Shown in pieces: positions 18,269-27,251 of a stretch of DNA of 64,000 nt. Under the pieces are notes generated by a model. It was not told the origin of the DNA, made no database searches, and worked only from the letters and a program-made list of their open reading frames with translations. Source of the stretch: Brasilonema angustatum HA4187-MV1 (GTDB taxonomy: Bacteria > Cyanobacteriota > Cyanobacteriia > Cyanobacteriales > Nostocaceae). The stretch covers positions 150,532 to 214,531 of the forward strand of contig JAHHGV010000007.1 of assembly GCA_019359695.1 (NCBI GenBank), written 5' to 3'. A program made the translations under genes and the position numbers. How positions within the stretch are numbered: position 1 is the stretch's first letter; each line of letters starts with the position of its first letter.

Positions 18269-18676
18269 ATGTTTAAAACAGTTCTGTTTCCAATTGATCA
18301 AAGTCGAGAAGCACGCGAAGCAGCCGAAGTGGTTGCCAATATAGTGCAAAAGTATGGTAGTAAATTAGTGCTACTGAGTGTAGTTGAGGAACCCGCCGCA
18401 GACTCGCCCAACGGGGATGCCATGTCCTCACCAGAAACAGTAGCCCAACTGCTAGAAACAGCCAAATCCCTGTTTGCTGGGCAAGGCATTTCAGCCGAAG
18501 CCTTGGAACGGCAAGGCAAACCTGCTTTTACCATCTGTGATGTGGCAGATGATATAGGAGCAAATTTAATTGTCATGGGTTGTCGAGGGCTAGGCTTGAC
18601 TGACGAGGGATCAACTGATAGCGTTACCACCCGCGTGATTAATCTTTCTCCTTGCCCAGTCTTAGTTGTGCCGTAG
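18269..18676 (+). CDS. Universal stress protein (UspA family)
   Basis: 135-aa single Usp domain. It starts MFKTVLFPIDQSREAREAAE with the Asp of the nucleotide fold, and ends GCRGLGL ... VTTRVINLSPCPVLVVP. The usual ATP motif G-x2-G-x9-G-(S/T) is only partly kept: GCRG is present, but the second G-S position is D-S. It may therefore be a weak or non-ATP-binding Usp. It is divergent from pgk with a 90-nt gap and probably has its own promoter there. Confidence 0.9.
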   Translation: MFKTVLFPIDQSREAREAAEVVANIVQKYGSKLVLLSVVEEPAADSPNGDAMSSPETVAQLLETAKSLFAGQGISAEALERQGKPAFTICDVADDIGANLIVMGCRGLGLTDEGSTDSVTTRVINLSPCPVLVVP

Positions 18677-18701
18677 AGAGTGAGGAGTTATTTAGCAGTA
18701 G

Positions 18702-18741
18702 GGTGCGTTACACTGCGTTAACGCACCTGAGATGGTTTTTT
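18702..18741 (+). terminator. GGTGCGTTA...TAACGCACC hairpin with downstream T tract
   Basis: A nine-bp stem (18702-18710 with 18719-18727) followed a few nt later by TTTTTTT, starting 26 nt after the Usp stop. The sequence belongs to a dispersed GTGCGTTA palindrome family, apparently recruited as a terminator. Confidence 0.65.
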
Positions 18742-18854
18742 TAATGCGAATTTTACTGTTAGCTACAAAACGTGTAAAAGCATAGCTAATATTTATTCCG
18801 AAGGACGGTTGACTCGGATTAATTTACCTTAACTCTTTAATGTATTTTATGTAT

Positions 18855-18947
18855 CAGGACTTACGCAAAAATAACGTAGTTGTGTCATTGCGACGTAAGG
18901 AAGCAATCTCACAATCTTGTTCTTTCGTAAATCGTGCGTAAGTCCTA
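18855..18947. mobile_element. MITE-like element, copy 1 (AGGACTTACGCA ends)
   Basis: About 93 bp starting AGGACTTACGCAAAA and ending TGCGTAAGTCCT, a 12-bp terminal inverted repeat. Its interior (ATAACGTAGTTG, TTGCGACGTAAGGAAGCAAT, CACAATCTTGTTCTTT) is nearly the same as in the copy at 37101-37194. Confidence 0.8.
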
Positions 18948-18976
18948 TGTATCGTACTCAACTGAAAACTGCCATA

Positions 18977-20401
18977 TCAGCGAAATAGGCGAAAGAAGCG
19001 ACAAAGTTGGCCGAAGAATAGAGGCAGTAAAAATGGAGCACAAAGCATCATACTCCAGACAAAGGTTGGTGAAGCAAAGAAAGAAATGTCTCTATAAGAT
19101 GTCACAGGTGGTTGTTTGGCTGAGATAGCTGTGGCGGTAATGCCGCTGATGGCAAGCCCAATACCTGCAAGTGCTATAGTGTTGTCTAGAGCGCGATCGC
19201 TCTTCGTTTGTTCTAAGTCAATAATACCTTGGACAGTGCTATTGAGATTTTCCAGTAAGGTTAATCCAGGGTTGAGATTCGCAAGATCTGCTTCTACTTG
19301 TCGCTGATATTTTTTAGCGTAAATCTCGCGATCGCTGAAGGTTTCTAAAAACTTTAAATCGCTACCTGCATATTTTTTCTGCATATCAGCTAAACGAGAT
19401 TTGTAATTATCTAAGTTTAATTGAATTGTTCGGTTTTGATTCTCTAGATAGTTTAAAGCAATAGTATAATCTGACAAATTAATTAAGTTAGCCGACAATG
19501 TTTCTTGTAGCTTACTAAGTTTCAGACTGTTGGTTTGCAATAGCTTTGGTAACTCACTAGCTTGCTTGATTGATGGTTGTATTTCTACATATTCTTTTTT
19601 GAGAAGTGTTTTTTGATAACGGCTTTGATAATAAGACCAAACAACTTTGTGGCGGTATTGCCATAAGCGTATAAATTCGTAATAGACACTTTGCACCCGC
19701 TTTCTCATTTCATCGGGCGAAATATTATCGGGAAACAACCAGATTAGGACATGATGACTTTCTTGTCTAAACTTTTCCCAAAACTCTTTCCCATTGACAC
19801 CTAAATTTTGGGGAGTATACCACAACTCAAAAATTGTTCCTGATTCTAACTTGCCCTTGCCAATTAAATCTCGTTTCCAGTCGTAATTGCTGACAACTTG
19901 TGTGTAGCACTTCTGGGCAATATCTTCTATTTCGGCATCAGTTTTCTGACTTGCCAATTTGCCCCAAAGTAACCAAGTTTGTCCGATTGTGCCCGTTTGT
20001 TCAGAGATGTGTTGAAGAATTTCTTGTTTAAGTTTTAAGAAAGGTTCATCTTTGATGTTTTGTGGTTCATCGTTATATCTACCGTTAGCATCTCGTTTTC
20101 CAGAGTCGTTAACCTGAAGGGCATAGGTATCGCCTATTTGCAGGGGATAATAGTAACCATCTAGCGGTGATGGAAATTGCCTACTTGTGGGGTTGAGTAA
20201 CTCGATAACATCAACGTCTGTATTTTGATACTTCTGGAATTGTGTATACTTTTCCTCAAAGCTTTGTTCGTCTAAATCACCATAAATTTTTTGACAGAAA
20301 TTGCGGCAGTTTTGGTCAATTTTTGACTTATCTTGTCCTAAGCCATCCTTCAAGTCGTAAAGGAATAAGTCTATACTGGGATAAATAATTTCCTCTGACA
20401 T
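18977..20401 (-). CDS. Coiled-coil, C-terminal membrane protein beside the CHAT-TPR gene
   Basis: 474 aa, not matched to a named family with certainty. A globular N-terminal part (about 1-250) contains TWLLWGKLA, GTIFELWYTPQNLGV and HVLIWLFPDNISPDEM. A charged helical stretch with LWQYRHKVVWSYYQSRYQ and a long coiled coil (about 270-400) follow. Two hydrophobic segments lie near 401-425 and 447-470. It could be anchored in the inner membrane by its C-terminus. It lies 1 nt after the 128-aa gene and downstream of the CHAT-TPR gene on the same strand. The context resembles the CHAT/TPR-associated (CATRA-type) partners reported in bacterial conflict systems; that assignment is inference. Confidence 0.75.
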   Translation of the reverse strand: MSEEIIYPSIDLFLYDLKDGLGQDKSKIDQNCRNFCQKIYGDLDEQSFEEKYTQFQKYQNTDVDVIELLNPTSRQFPSPLDGYYYPLQIGDTYALQVNDSGKRDANGRYNDEPQNIKDEPFLKLKQEILQHISEQTGTIGQTWLLWGKLASQKTDAEIEDIAQKCYTQVVSNYDWKRDLIGKGKLESGTIFELWYTPQNLGVNGKEFWEKFRQESHHVLIWLFPDNISPDEMRKRVQSVYYEFIRLWQYRHKVVWSYYQSRYQKTLLKKEYVEIQPSIKQASELPKLLQTNSLKLSKLQETLSANLINLSDYTIALNYLENQNRTIQLNLDNYKSRLADMQKKYAGSDLKFLETFSDREIYAKKYQRQVEADLANLNPGLTLLENLNSTVQGIIDLEQTKSDRALDNTIALAGIGLAISGITATAISAKQPPVTSYRDISFFASPTFVWSMMLCAPFLLPLFFGQLCRFFRLFR

Positions 20402-20402
20402 T

Positions 20403-20789
20403 TTATCGACTCCCAGAAATTAACTGCCAAAGCCGTTGGAAAAGGTTTTGTTTCGCTTTTGCAGCAGCAACAGAATCCTCAGCACCAAAAGTATCAATTA
20501 CTGAGTTCGTGAGTTCTTGATTTGGATCTTTTGGCAGAGGAAGTGGTGGCAAACCTTTACTTCGTATACCAGCTTCTTTTTTCAAAGCTGTCAATTCTTG
20601 CTGGTATGCTTCATCTAAAGGTGGATAACTTTCAGCAATACTATCGAGGTTGCCAATATTGGTTGGATTGGCTTGTAAATTTTTGGCGATCGCATGAAGT
20701 TGCTTTTGGATATCCGCAGGCAAAGACTCATTCAGCTTGGCTAAGGCATTCAGGAAAGCGGTAATAGAAATGATATCGTTAGGTTGCAT
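20403..20789 (-). CDS. Small unknown protein of the CHAT-TPR cassette
   Basis: 128 aa, mostly helical. MQPNDIISITAFLNALAKLN and IQKQLHAIAKNLQANPTNIG come first, then a Pro-rich hinge (GLPPLPLPKDPNQEL) and an amphipathic C-terminus (NLFQRLWQLISGSR). No enzyme motif or signal peptide is seen. The stop codon is 1 nt from the start of the 474-aa membrane gene, so the two are almost certainly co-transcribed and possibly translationally coupled. It may be an adaptor between the CHAT-TPR protein and the membrane partner; this is inference from gene order only. Confidence 0.75.
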   Translation of the reverse strand: MQPNDIISITAFLNALAKLNESLPADIQKQLHAIAKNLQANPTNIGNLDSIAESYPPLDEAYQQELTALKKEAGIRSKGLPPLPLPKDPNQELTNSVIDTFGAEDSVAAAKAKQNLFQRLWQLISGSR

Positions 20790-20850
20790 AAAGATTTGTG
20801 ATTAGTGATTAGTTATTTTCTCGTTCCTCAGATCTTGCATCATACTTTTC

Positions 20851-21216
20851 GTCCGCCAAGAAATTTATTTCTTGGCTCAAAGTCTAAGTCCGTTAAAACG
20901 GACTGAAAAACTTATACAAATTCTGTATGATAGCTTGCGTGGCGTAGCCATAGATGCGCCCAAATATATGAGGAATGAACCGCGAAGGCGCAAAGAACAC
21001 AAAGAAAGAAAGAAGAAGTCAAGAAAATTTGGCGCAGCCTCACAAAGAAATGGTATTACTTATACTAAACTGCTTTCTAAACCGTAACTTTCAAATGGGA
21101 GTAGTTTTTGATTGGACTAGAAAATCAAAATCTCTAAATTACGCTTTTGAACACGAATTGGTATCAGTCCGTTTTAACGGACTTGGTTTATTAGCCCAGA
21201 ACTTGAGTTCTGGGCG
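20851..21216. repeat. Inverted-repeat element between the CHAT gene and its neighbours
   Basis: Both ends carry the same two-part arm in opposite orientation: a hairpin (CCAAGAAAT-TT-ATTTCTTGG at 20856-20875; CCCAGAACTTGAGTTCTGGG at 21195-21214) plus AAGTCCGTTAAAACGGACTGA (left) or its complement (right). The roughly 270-nt interior has no supportable gene. The right end overlaps the CHAT reading frame. Confidence 0.7.
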
Positions 21217-24200
21217 TACTCAGCCGCAGATGCAAGATCTGAGCCTCCCAGCCTGAGGCTGGGAACGAGGGAAGGAGGGAAGCAACCAGTAATTGTAAAA
21301 GCTGCCCAATAATAGGGATCATCAAAATGCTTCTGTTTCTTATCAGCAACTTCCATCTGACGGAATTGCCATAACTTATTTCTGACATGAGGACGTAAAA
21401 GTTCTTCATCTCGCGGCAGCTTATCAAAGATAACTTTACACAATCTCTCCAGTTTATAATCTGTAAGATTGCGAAACCATTTTTTCGCTTTTGCTAAAGC
21501 AATGGCTGGTGGTTTGCCTTTCTTGAGTTGCCAGTAAAAGTACATGACAAGCAAACTACTCTCATCATCATTCACTGTCCATAAAGTGCTGAGAACGTTG
21601 CTGACACCTTGGTAAACAAAAGCGCTGACTAAGCCAACATATTCATTTTCTATCGTTTGGTTGCCAGTTAAAGCAGTTTCGCAAGCGGCAAGAGTGACAA
21701 GCTGATAACCTGTAAAATCTATCTTACAAACTTCCTCCACCGTGAGTTTATCTTCACCACTGAGAACAAGAGCAGATTGTTTGGGATGCTCAAAATCATA
21801 ACTGCCATGTCCGGTAAAGTGAAAGATATTGTATTTATCCGCAAGAGCTTCTTGTACAGCGATTTTGGTAGCTTGTTCGCCAGAAAGCCGCTTGTTGTCG
21901 GGATGGTTGAAAAGCTGGTTAATCGCAGCAGATTCGATTTCCGCATGGGGTAGAATATCAAAGCCTGCGCTGTCGGGATGTTCCACACTCAGCAGTTGGT
22001 GTGATTCCTCGTTGCTTGTTGACGAAATCTGCTGTAAAGATATGCCGACTTGGGCGCTGGGTAGATAAGTAGTGGTGAAATCTTCGGGAAACAGCGCATG
22101 AAGGGGGAAGCGGTGCAAGTCGCGGTGGGGAACTAAGATAAGATTTTGGATTGATTCGTTGTGAATTTCGTTATTAATTTCGCTCACTATAGCTGAGACA
22201 TTGAGGATATCACCAAACTGCTTGAGCATTTGAGGCAAGTTGTCACGCCAGCTGTTTTGTTGTGCAACTTGCTTATCTTCGCTTTTGCGCTCATCCTCAT
22301 ATTGTTGATTCCATTGTTTCACCCAGATTTCAAACTCGCGTAAAAAGAAGGGAGTAGAAATGACGCTGGGTTGAGCGGCGTTGTGTTTGATAATAAAAGT
22401 GCTGAGGGCAAAAGGGCTGAGATGCCAATAGACAACAGCAGTTGTGGGATTCGTCAGCCGTTGCATATCAGCATAACTGGGACTAAGGATTTCTTGCTTT
22501 TGGGCATCTAGAATCCAAGTGAGGCAGAGATTTTTATTTCTCTCAGCAGCTTCTAACGCCAAGACGATCTCACCATCTTCTACCAAAACATCAACCCGCA
22601 TCTGCGAGAAGCCAGTAAATTCAACTATCAATTGTCGTTTCTGGAAAGAAGTTTTTTTGCGGTTGAACAGGTTTGTAAAAACCTCTAACCCATGTCGCCG
22701 CCATTCCTTTGCAGCTGTAGTTTCCCCCAAAGCCAAAAGGACGCGAATCAAATCTCGCACAACCTTTAAATGCAACTGAGGGAAATCTGCTTCTGTGAGA
22801 GTTTTTAGCGCTTCATTGTAACTGTTGACAGCTTTGTGCCAATAGCTGTGGGGATCGGAATCAACTTGCCCTCGCAAGTAGTAAGCATTACCTATTGCTC
22901 GATGCAACATTCCCCAACCTTTTGGGTGGGTGTGTTGGTGACAATACTTCAAACCTTCCTGATAGCTTGCCAATTTACCTTCATAACCACGCTGGTTAAG
23001 ATGGGGATTGTTTCTGGCAATTGCACTCATAAAAGCCAGCAGGGGATCACAACTCACTGAACTTCCCGCAGCAGAACCTCGGTTTAACCAAGCTTGATGG
23101 TAGTCGGGTTTGATTTCTAAGGCTTTATCGTAGGATGCGATCGCTTCTTCAAATCGCCCTAATTTACCCAGCGCCACGCCCCGGTTGTTCCAAGCTTCAT
23201 CTTTGTCGGGTTTGAATTCAACGGCTTTGTCACAGGATGCGATCGCTTCTTCAAATCGCCCTAATTTACCCAGCGCCACGCCCCGGTTGTTCCAAGCTTC
23301 ATCTTTGTCGGGTTTGATTTCAATGGCTTTGTCGAAGGATGCGATCGCTTCTTCAATTCGCTCTAAGTTAGAAAGCGCATTGCCCCGGTTGTTCCAAGCT
23401 TCATCTTTGTCGGATTTGATTTCAATGGCTTTGTCGAAGGATGCGATCGCTTCTTCAATTCGCCCTAAGTTAGAAAGCGCATTGCCCCGGCTGTACCAAG
23501 CTTCATCTTCGTCGGGTTTGATTTCTATAGCTTTGTCGTAGGATGCGATCGCTTCTTCAATTCGCCCTAACTCACTCAGCGTCAACCCCCGGATGTACCA
23601 AGCATCATGTAAGTCGGGTTTGAATTCAATAGCTTTGTCGTAAAATGGGATCGCTTCTTCAATTCGCCCTAACTCACTCAGCGCCAACCCCCGGATGTAC
23701 CAAGCTTGATGGTAGTCGGGTTTGATTTCAATAGCTTTGTCGTAGGATGCGATCGCTTCTTCAATTCGCCCTAAGTCAGAAAGCGCATTGCCCCGGCTGT
23801 ACCAAGCTTGATGGTAGTCGGGTTTGAATTCAACGGCTTTGTCGAAGGATGCGATCGCACCTTCAAAATCCCCTGCCTCAAATTGCTCATTACCTGTGTC
23901 AAACCAAGCGTCTGCATCTCCTTCCCCTTCCTCCTCTTCCTCTGCGCCCTCTGCGCCTCTGCGGTTCGTTTCTCCTCCCCTCCCCAATAACCACCTCCCA
24001 ATCTCACCCGCCACCTCACCCACTTCCCCAACACCGTTCGGCTGATCGCTCACGGCGTTGCCCAACTCACCCAACTGCACCATCCGGGAAGCTAACTCTG
24101 TATTCTCAGCACTTGATACTAGCAATCTTTTCCCAAAGCGCCGCAACCACTCCACCAAACCAGCCTGAGTGATTTTATTGACATCCAAAAAACCCTTTAC

Positions 24201-24392
24201 CCGTCCGCGACTCCACCCCTCATTCACACCTGCCAACAGTTCAAGGAACAACGCTTCATACTCAGCATCTGTCGGCTGTCTTCGTGGTTCTACCTTCCTC
24301 TGTTTCCCCGACTGAGGAGATTGCTTGCTGCCAAATAACCGCTGAAAAAACCTTTTGAGCCACTGCCAAAGTCGCCTGAACATCTGCCGCAC
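21174..24392 (-). CDS. TPR-CHAT caspase-like protease
   Basis: 1072 aa. A basic N-terminal segment (RRLWQWLKRFFQRLF) and a helical region are followed by eight near-identical 34-aa TPR units (about 160-435; GNALSDLGRIEEAIASYDKA type), a linker domain, and a C-terminal CHAT (caspase HetF-associated with TPRs) domain. The CHAT catalytic dyad is visible as His in FHFTGHGSYDF (about residue 860) and Cys in LAACETAL (about 902). CHAT domains are peptidases of the caspase/separase clan acting in bacterial conflict and cell death; TPRs bind partners. The domain naturally ends near YYWAAFTITGC. The last 35 residues come from an inserted repeat. Start GTG 24392 or ATG 24383. It follows hemW by 39 nt. 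Confidence 0.9.
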   Translation of the reverse strand: MRQMFRRLWQWLKRFFQRLFGSKQSPQSGKQRKVEPRRQPTDAEYEALFLELLAGVNEGWSRGRVKGFLDVNKITQAGLVEWLRRFGKRLLVSSAENTELASRMVQLGELGNAVSDQPNGVGEVGEVAGEIGRWLLGRGGETNRRGAEGAEEEEEGEGDADAWFDTGNEQFEAGDFEGAIASFDKAVEFKPDYHQAWYSRGNALSDLGRIEEAIASYDKAIEIKPDYHQAWYIRGLALSELGRIEEAIPFYDKAIEFKPDLHDAWYIRGLTLSELGRIEEAIASYDKAIEIKPDEDEAWYSRGNALSNLGRIEEAIASFDKAIEIKSDKDEAWNNRGNALSNLERIEEAIASFDKAIEIKPDKDEAWNNRGVALGKLGRFEEAIASCDKAVEFKPDKDEAWNNRGVALGKLGRFEEAIASYDKALEIKPDYHQAWLNRGSAAGSSVSCDPLLAFMSAIARNNPHLNQRGYEGKLASYQEGLKYCHQHTHPKGWGMLHRAIGNAYYLRGQVDSDPHSYWHKAVNSYNEALKTLTEADFPQLHLKVVRDLIRVLLALGETTAAKEWRRHGLEVFTNLFNRKKTSFQKRQLIVEFTGFSQMRVDVLVEDGEIVLALEAAERNKNLCLTWILDAQKQEILSPSYADMQRLTNPTTAVVYWHLSPFALSTFIIKHNAAQPSVISTPFFLREFEIWVKQWNQQYEDERKSEDKQVAQQNSWRDNLPQMLKQFGDILNVSAIVSEINNEIHNESIQNLILVPHRDLHRFPLHALFPEDFTTTYLPSAQVGISLQQISSTSNEESHQLLSVEHPDSAGFDILPHAEIESAAINQLFNHPDNKRLSGEQATKIAVQEALADKYNIFHFTGHGSYDFEHPKQSALVLSGEDKLTVEEVCKIDFTGYQLVTLAACETALTGNQTIENEYVGLVSAFVYQGVSNVLSTLWTVNDDESSLLVMYFYWQLKKGKPPAIALAKAKKWFRNLTDYKLERLCKVIFDKLPRDEELLRPHVRNKLWQFRQMEVADKKQKHFDDPYYWAAFTITGCFPPSLVPSLRLGGSDLASAAEYAQNSSSGLINQVR

Positions 24393-24431
24393 TTGTGTAT
24401 CACATTTATCTTGTATTCTAGCAATTTCACT

Positions 24432-25616
24432 TCATTCCCCTAACTCCTTAAACAACTTCGCCAACACCACATTAGAAAACAAAAACCCCTCGGGATCAGT
24501 CAACCGCAACCTTTGTTGCACAACTTCCACCCAACCTTTCTCAAAGTATGGTTGCAAACACTCGTGAATCTTCTCTACCTTCTGTTCCCCAAACTGTTCC
24601 GCCAAAACTGTCAAACTCACACCTTCTGCCAAACGCAACCCCAACATTAAAGTTTCTAATAAAACTTCATCTGGTGATGTCACTTCGCAATCAATCACAC
24701 CGCCATCTTGTACCCACTGATAATACTCCTTCGTTTTACGCGGACGGGTGAACCGTTTCCCTTCTACGTAACTTGCAGCACCCATACCAAAGCCATAATA
24801 CGGGCGATTTTCCCAATAAACTCGATTATGGCGACATTGATGTCCGGGCTGTGCATAATTGGAAATTTCATAATGGTTGTAACCTGCACCCGTCAAAATT
24901 TGCTGTGCCATACGGTACATTTTGACTGTAGTTTCATCTGTTGGTAAAGGTTGATCCCCGGCTTTGTAGTAACGACCAAAAGCAGTTCCAGGCTCAATGG
25001 TAAGGTCGTATATTGATATATGCGTGGGTGCTATAGCAACCGCTTTTTCTAAAGACTCCTGCCACCTATCTAAAGTCTGATGCGGTAAACCCGAAATTAA
25101 GTCTATACTGAATTCGGGAATCATCACCTGTCGAATTAAGTCTACAGCTGCGAATATATCAGAGACGGAGTGCGATCGCCCACAAACTTGCAATAAGTCT
25201 TCTTGAAACGCTTGTACACCTAAACTTATCCGATTTACCCCTGCGCTGCGGTAGCCTTGTAAGTGTACCAAATCAAAGGTACCTGGGTCTATTTCCATCG
25301 AAATTTCTGCCCCAGCAGATACACCAAACCGATTGTCAAGCGCTTCCAATATCCGTTGTAACTGTTCTGTAGACAAAAGAGAAGGAGTTCCACCGCCAAA
25401 GAAAATTGTTATCAATGGTTGAGCGAGGGCTGGCGTGATGGCAATTTCTTGACATAGCATATTAACATATTGGGAGATAGTCCCAGAGGTTTCACCTCGT
25501 AAACGCTCTCCCACAACGGATACAGGGAAATCACAGTAAAAACATCGCCTTCTGCAAAAGGGAATATGAATGTAAGCAGAACTGGGAATGCTAGAAGTGG
25601 AAACTTTTTGAATCAT
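24432..25616 (-). CDS. hemW: Radical SAM heme chaperone HemW (HemN-like)
   Basis: 394 aa. The radical-SAM cluster motif CRRRCFYCDF (C21, C25, C28) has Phe after Cys-Asp rather than the fourth Cys of HemN, which marks the HemW branch. GGGTPSLL and the family motif HYEISNYAQPGHQCRHN are also present. HemW delivers heme to acceptor enzymes. It is not a coproporphyrinogen dehydrogenase despite frequent annotation as one. It is first in the minus-strand run that continues into the CHAT cassette 39 nt downstream, although a functional link is not evident. Confidence 0.92.
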   Translation of the reverse strand: MIQKVSTSSIPSSAYIHIPFCRRRCFYCDFPVSVVGERLRGETSGTISQYVNMLCQEIAITPALAQPLITIFFGGGTPSLLSTEQLQRILEALDNRFGVSAGAEISMEIDPGTFDLVHLQGYRSAGVNRISLGVQAFQEDLLQVCGRSHSVSDIFAAVDLIRQVMIPEFSIDLISGLPHQTLDRWQESLEKAVAIAPTHISIYDLTIEPGTAFGRYYKAGDQPLPTDETTVKMYRMAQQILTGAGYNHYEISNYAQPGHQCRHNRVYWENRPYYGFGMGAASYVEGKRFTRPRKTKEYYQWVQDGGVIDCEVTSPDEVLLETLMLGLRLAEGVSLTVLAEQFGEQKVEKIHECLQPYFEKGWVEVVQQRLRLTDPEGFLFSNVVLAKLFKELGE

Positions 25617-25867
25617 CTTAATAAAGATTTAAATTGTGTTTGACACAATGACAAATTTACCCAAATTATGTCATTTATATTTTTTTATCGTTTTACAACA
25701 AAAAGATGAAAAAGATAAAGCATAAAAGTCTTTGGTTATAATGATTGCAGATGTTGTCATACTAAGCGCTTAGTATGACTGTAAATGCTTAGAAATTTCC
25801 ACAACCGAGGAAACAAAAAATACTTGAGTTTTTCAATTAACTACAGTTGCAGGAAAGCTATACAACA

Positions 25868-26944
25868 ATGTTTGATGCCATTATTATTTTCTCATTCATC
25901 CTGGCAGCAGCGGGCGTAGGTTACTACAGCACAGATTTCTTACCTACTGCGGCACTATCCAAAGTTTCTAACATCGAAGCTTTACGCCTGGTTGTCGCTA
26001 TTTTTGCTGCCATATTTGGGGGTGCACTTGGATTAACTTTCCAAATAGCATATCGTCGCTTGGAGGCTCAAGTCCGAGAACTACCACTTGAAATTATTTT
26101 AACTCGTGCCATTGGATTAGTCATTGGGCTATTGATAGCAAACTTAATGCTTGCCCCTCTGTTTTTGCTACCAATTCCAGCAGATTTTAGTTTTATAAAA
26201 CCGCTGGTTGCTGTTGTTGGTAGCGTCATACTGTCCTACACTGGTATGAATTTAGCAGATAGCCACGGGCGTGGATTATTAAGATTGATTAATCCCAGCA
26301 CTGTGGAAACAATGGTTGTGGAAGGAACTCTCAAACCTGCCAACACCAAGGTTGTAGACACCAGTTGCATTATCGATGGTCGCATTGAAACACTGCTAGA
26401 AACTGGATTTTTAGAAGGACAAATTATCGTACCACAGTTTGTCTTGCAAGAGTTGCAACAAGTAGCTGATGCAAACAAAGACCTAAAGCGAGTACGTGGA
26501 AGACGAGGACTAGAAATTCTCAACAGAGTTCGGGCAGCATATCCTGAACGTATCCTGATCAACTCAGTTGATTATGAGGATATTACCACAGTTGATGCTA
26601 AACTCGTGCGTTTTGCTCAAGAAATCAACGCTACACTGCTAACCAATGACTACAACTTATCCAAAGTTGCTAGCGTCCAAAAAGTACCTGTATTGAATGT
26701 TAACGATTTGGTGAACGCAGTGCGTCCTACCTATCTACCTGGTGACAACATTGACCTTAAGATTCTCAAAGAAGGTAAAGAACCCAGTCAAGGCATTGGC
26801 TATTTAAATGATGGCACAATGGTTGTCGTTGAAGAAGGTAGCAGCTATGTAGGAAACGAACTCCGAGTCGTTGTTACAAGTGCTTTACAGACTTCCGCAG
26901 GAAGAATGATTTTCGCTAAGCCGCAAGCTTCAGCATTGGCATGA
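25868..26944 (+). CDS. Membrane PIN-TRAM domain protein (PilT N-terminal/YacL-like)
   Basis: 358 aa from ATG 25868 (an upstream in-frame ATG at 25847 is possible). Four predicted membrane segments in the first 130 residues are followed by a PIN nuclease domain with its acidic residues in VVDTSCIIDGR, VLQELQ, TTVDAKL and LLTNDYNL. A C-terminal TRAM domain (GIGYLNDGTMVVVEEG, VVVTSALQTSAGRMIF) completes it. PIN domains cleave single-stranded RNA and TRAM binds RNA, so a membrane-tethered RNase is inferred. It overlaps the next small gene by 4 nt. Confidence 0.9.
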   Translation: MFDAIIIFSFILAAAGVGYYSTDFLPTAALSKVSNIEALRLVVAIFAAIFGGALGLTFQIAYRRLEAQVRELPLEIILTRAIGLVIGLLIANLMLAPLFLLPIPADFSFIKPLVAVVGSVILSYTGMNLADSHGRGLLRLINPSTVETMVVEGTLKPANTKVVDTSCIIDGRIETLLETGFLEGQIIVPQFVLQELQQVADANKDLKRVRGRRGLEILNRVRAAYPERILINSVDYEDITTVDAKLVRFAQEINATLLTNDYNLSKVASVQKVPVLNVNDLVNAVRPTYLPGDNIDLKILKEGKEPSQGIGYLNDGTMVVVEEGSSYVGNELRVVVTSALQTSAGRMIFAKPQASALA

Positions 26945-27135
26945 AGGCAATGGCACGTTCCATTCGAGTTAAACTTTGTGGTCGGTGCAGCTTGGCTGCA
27001 CCGACTCTTTATCGGGTAAAGTGTGAAGAAGATGGAGATTGGATTTTTGTTTGTCCTGAATGTTGGCAGCACGTGAGTCAGGATAATCCGTTTTATGTTT
27101 ATGGCGGAACGTGGAAGGCAAAGAAAAGACATTAG
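26941..27135 (+). CDS. Small zinc-ribbon-like protein coupled to the PIN-TRAM gene
   Basis: 64 aa with two Cys pairs, CGRC (about residues 13-16) and CPEC (about 38-41), suggesting a single zinc ribbon. It is basic at both ends (MARSIRVK, WKAKKRH). The ATGA overlap with the PIN-TRAM stop implies translational coupling and a joint role, perhaps RNA binding. Function is unknown. Its stop is followed at once by a heptanucleotide repeat array. Confidence 0.8.
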   Translation: MKAMARSIRVKLCGRCSLAAPTLYRVKCEEDGDWIFVCPECWQHVSQDNPFYVYGGTWKAKKRH

Positions 27136-27140
27136 TACAG

Positions 27141-27210
27141 CAGGGAACAGGGAACAGGGAACAGGGAACAGGGAACAGGGAACAGGGAACAGGGAACAGG
27201 GAACAGGGAG
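27141..27210 (+). repeat. STRR: ten CAGGGAA heptamers
   Basis: Ten head-to-tail CAGGGAA units, 70 bp, with the last unit ending in G. It directly follows the 64-aa gene. Confidence 0.95.
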
Positions 27211-27251
27211 GGGAATTCCGTGGAATTGCGTTAAAAATCGCTCAAATTCCC

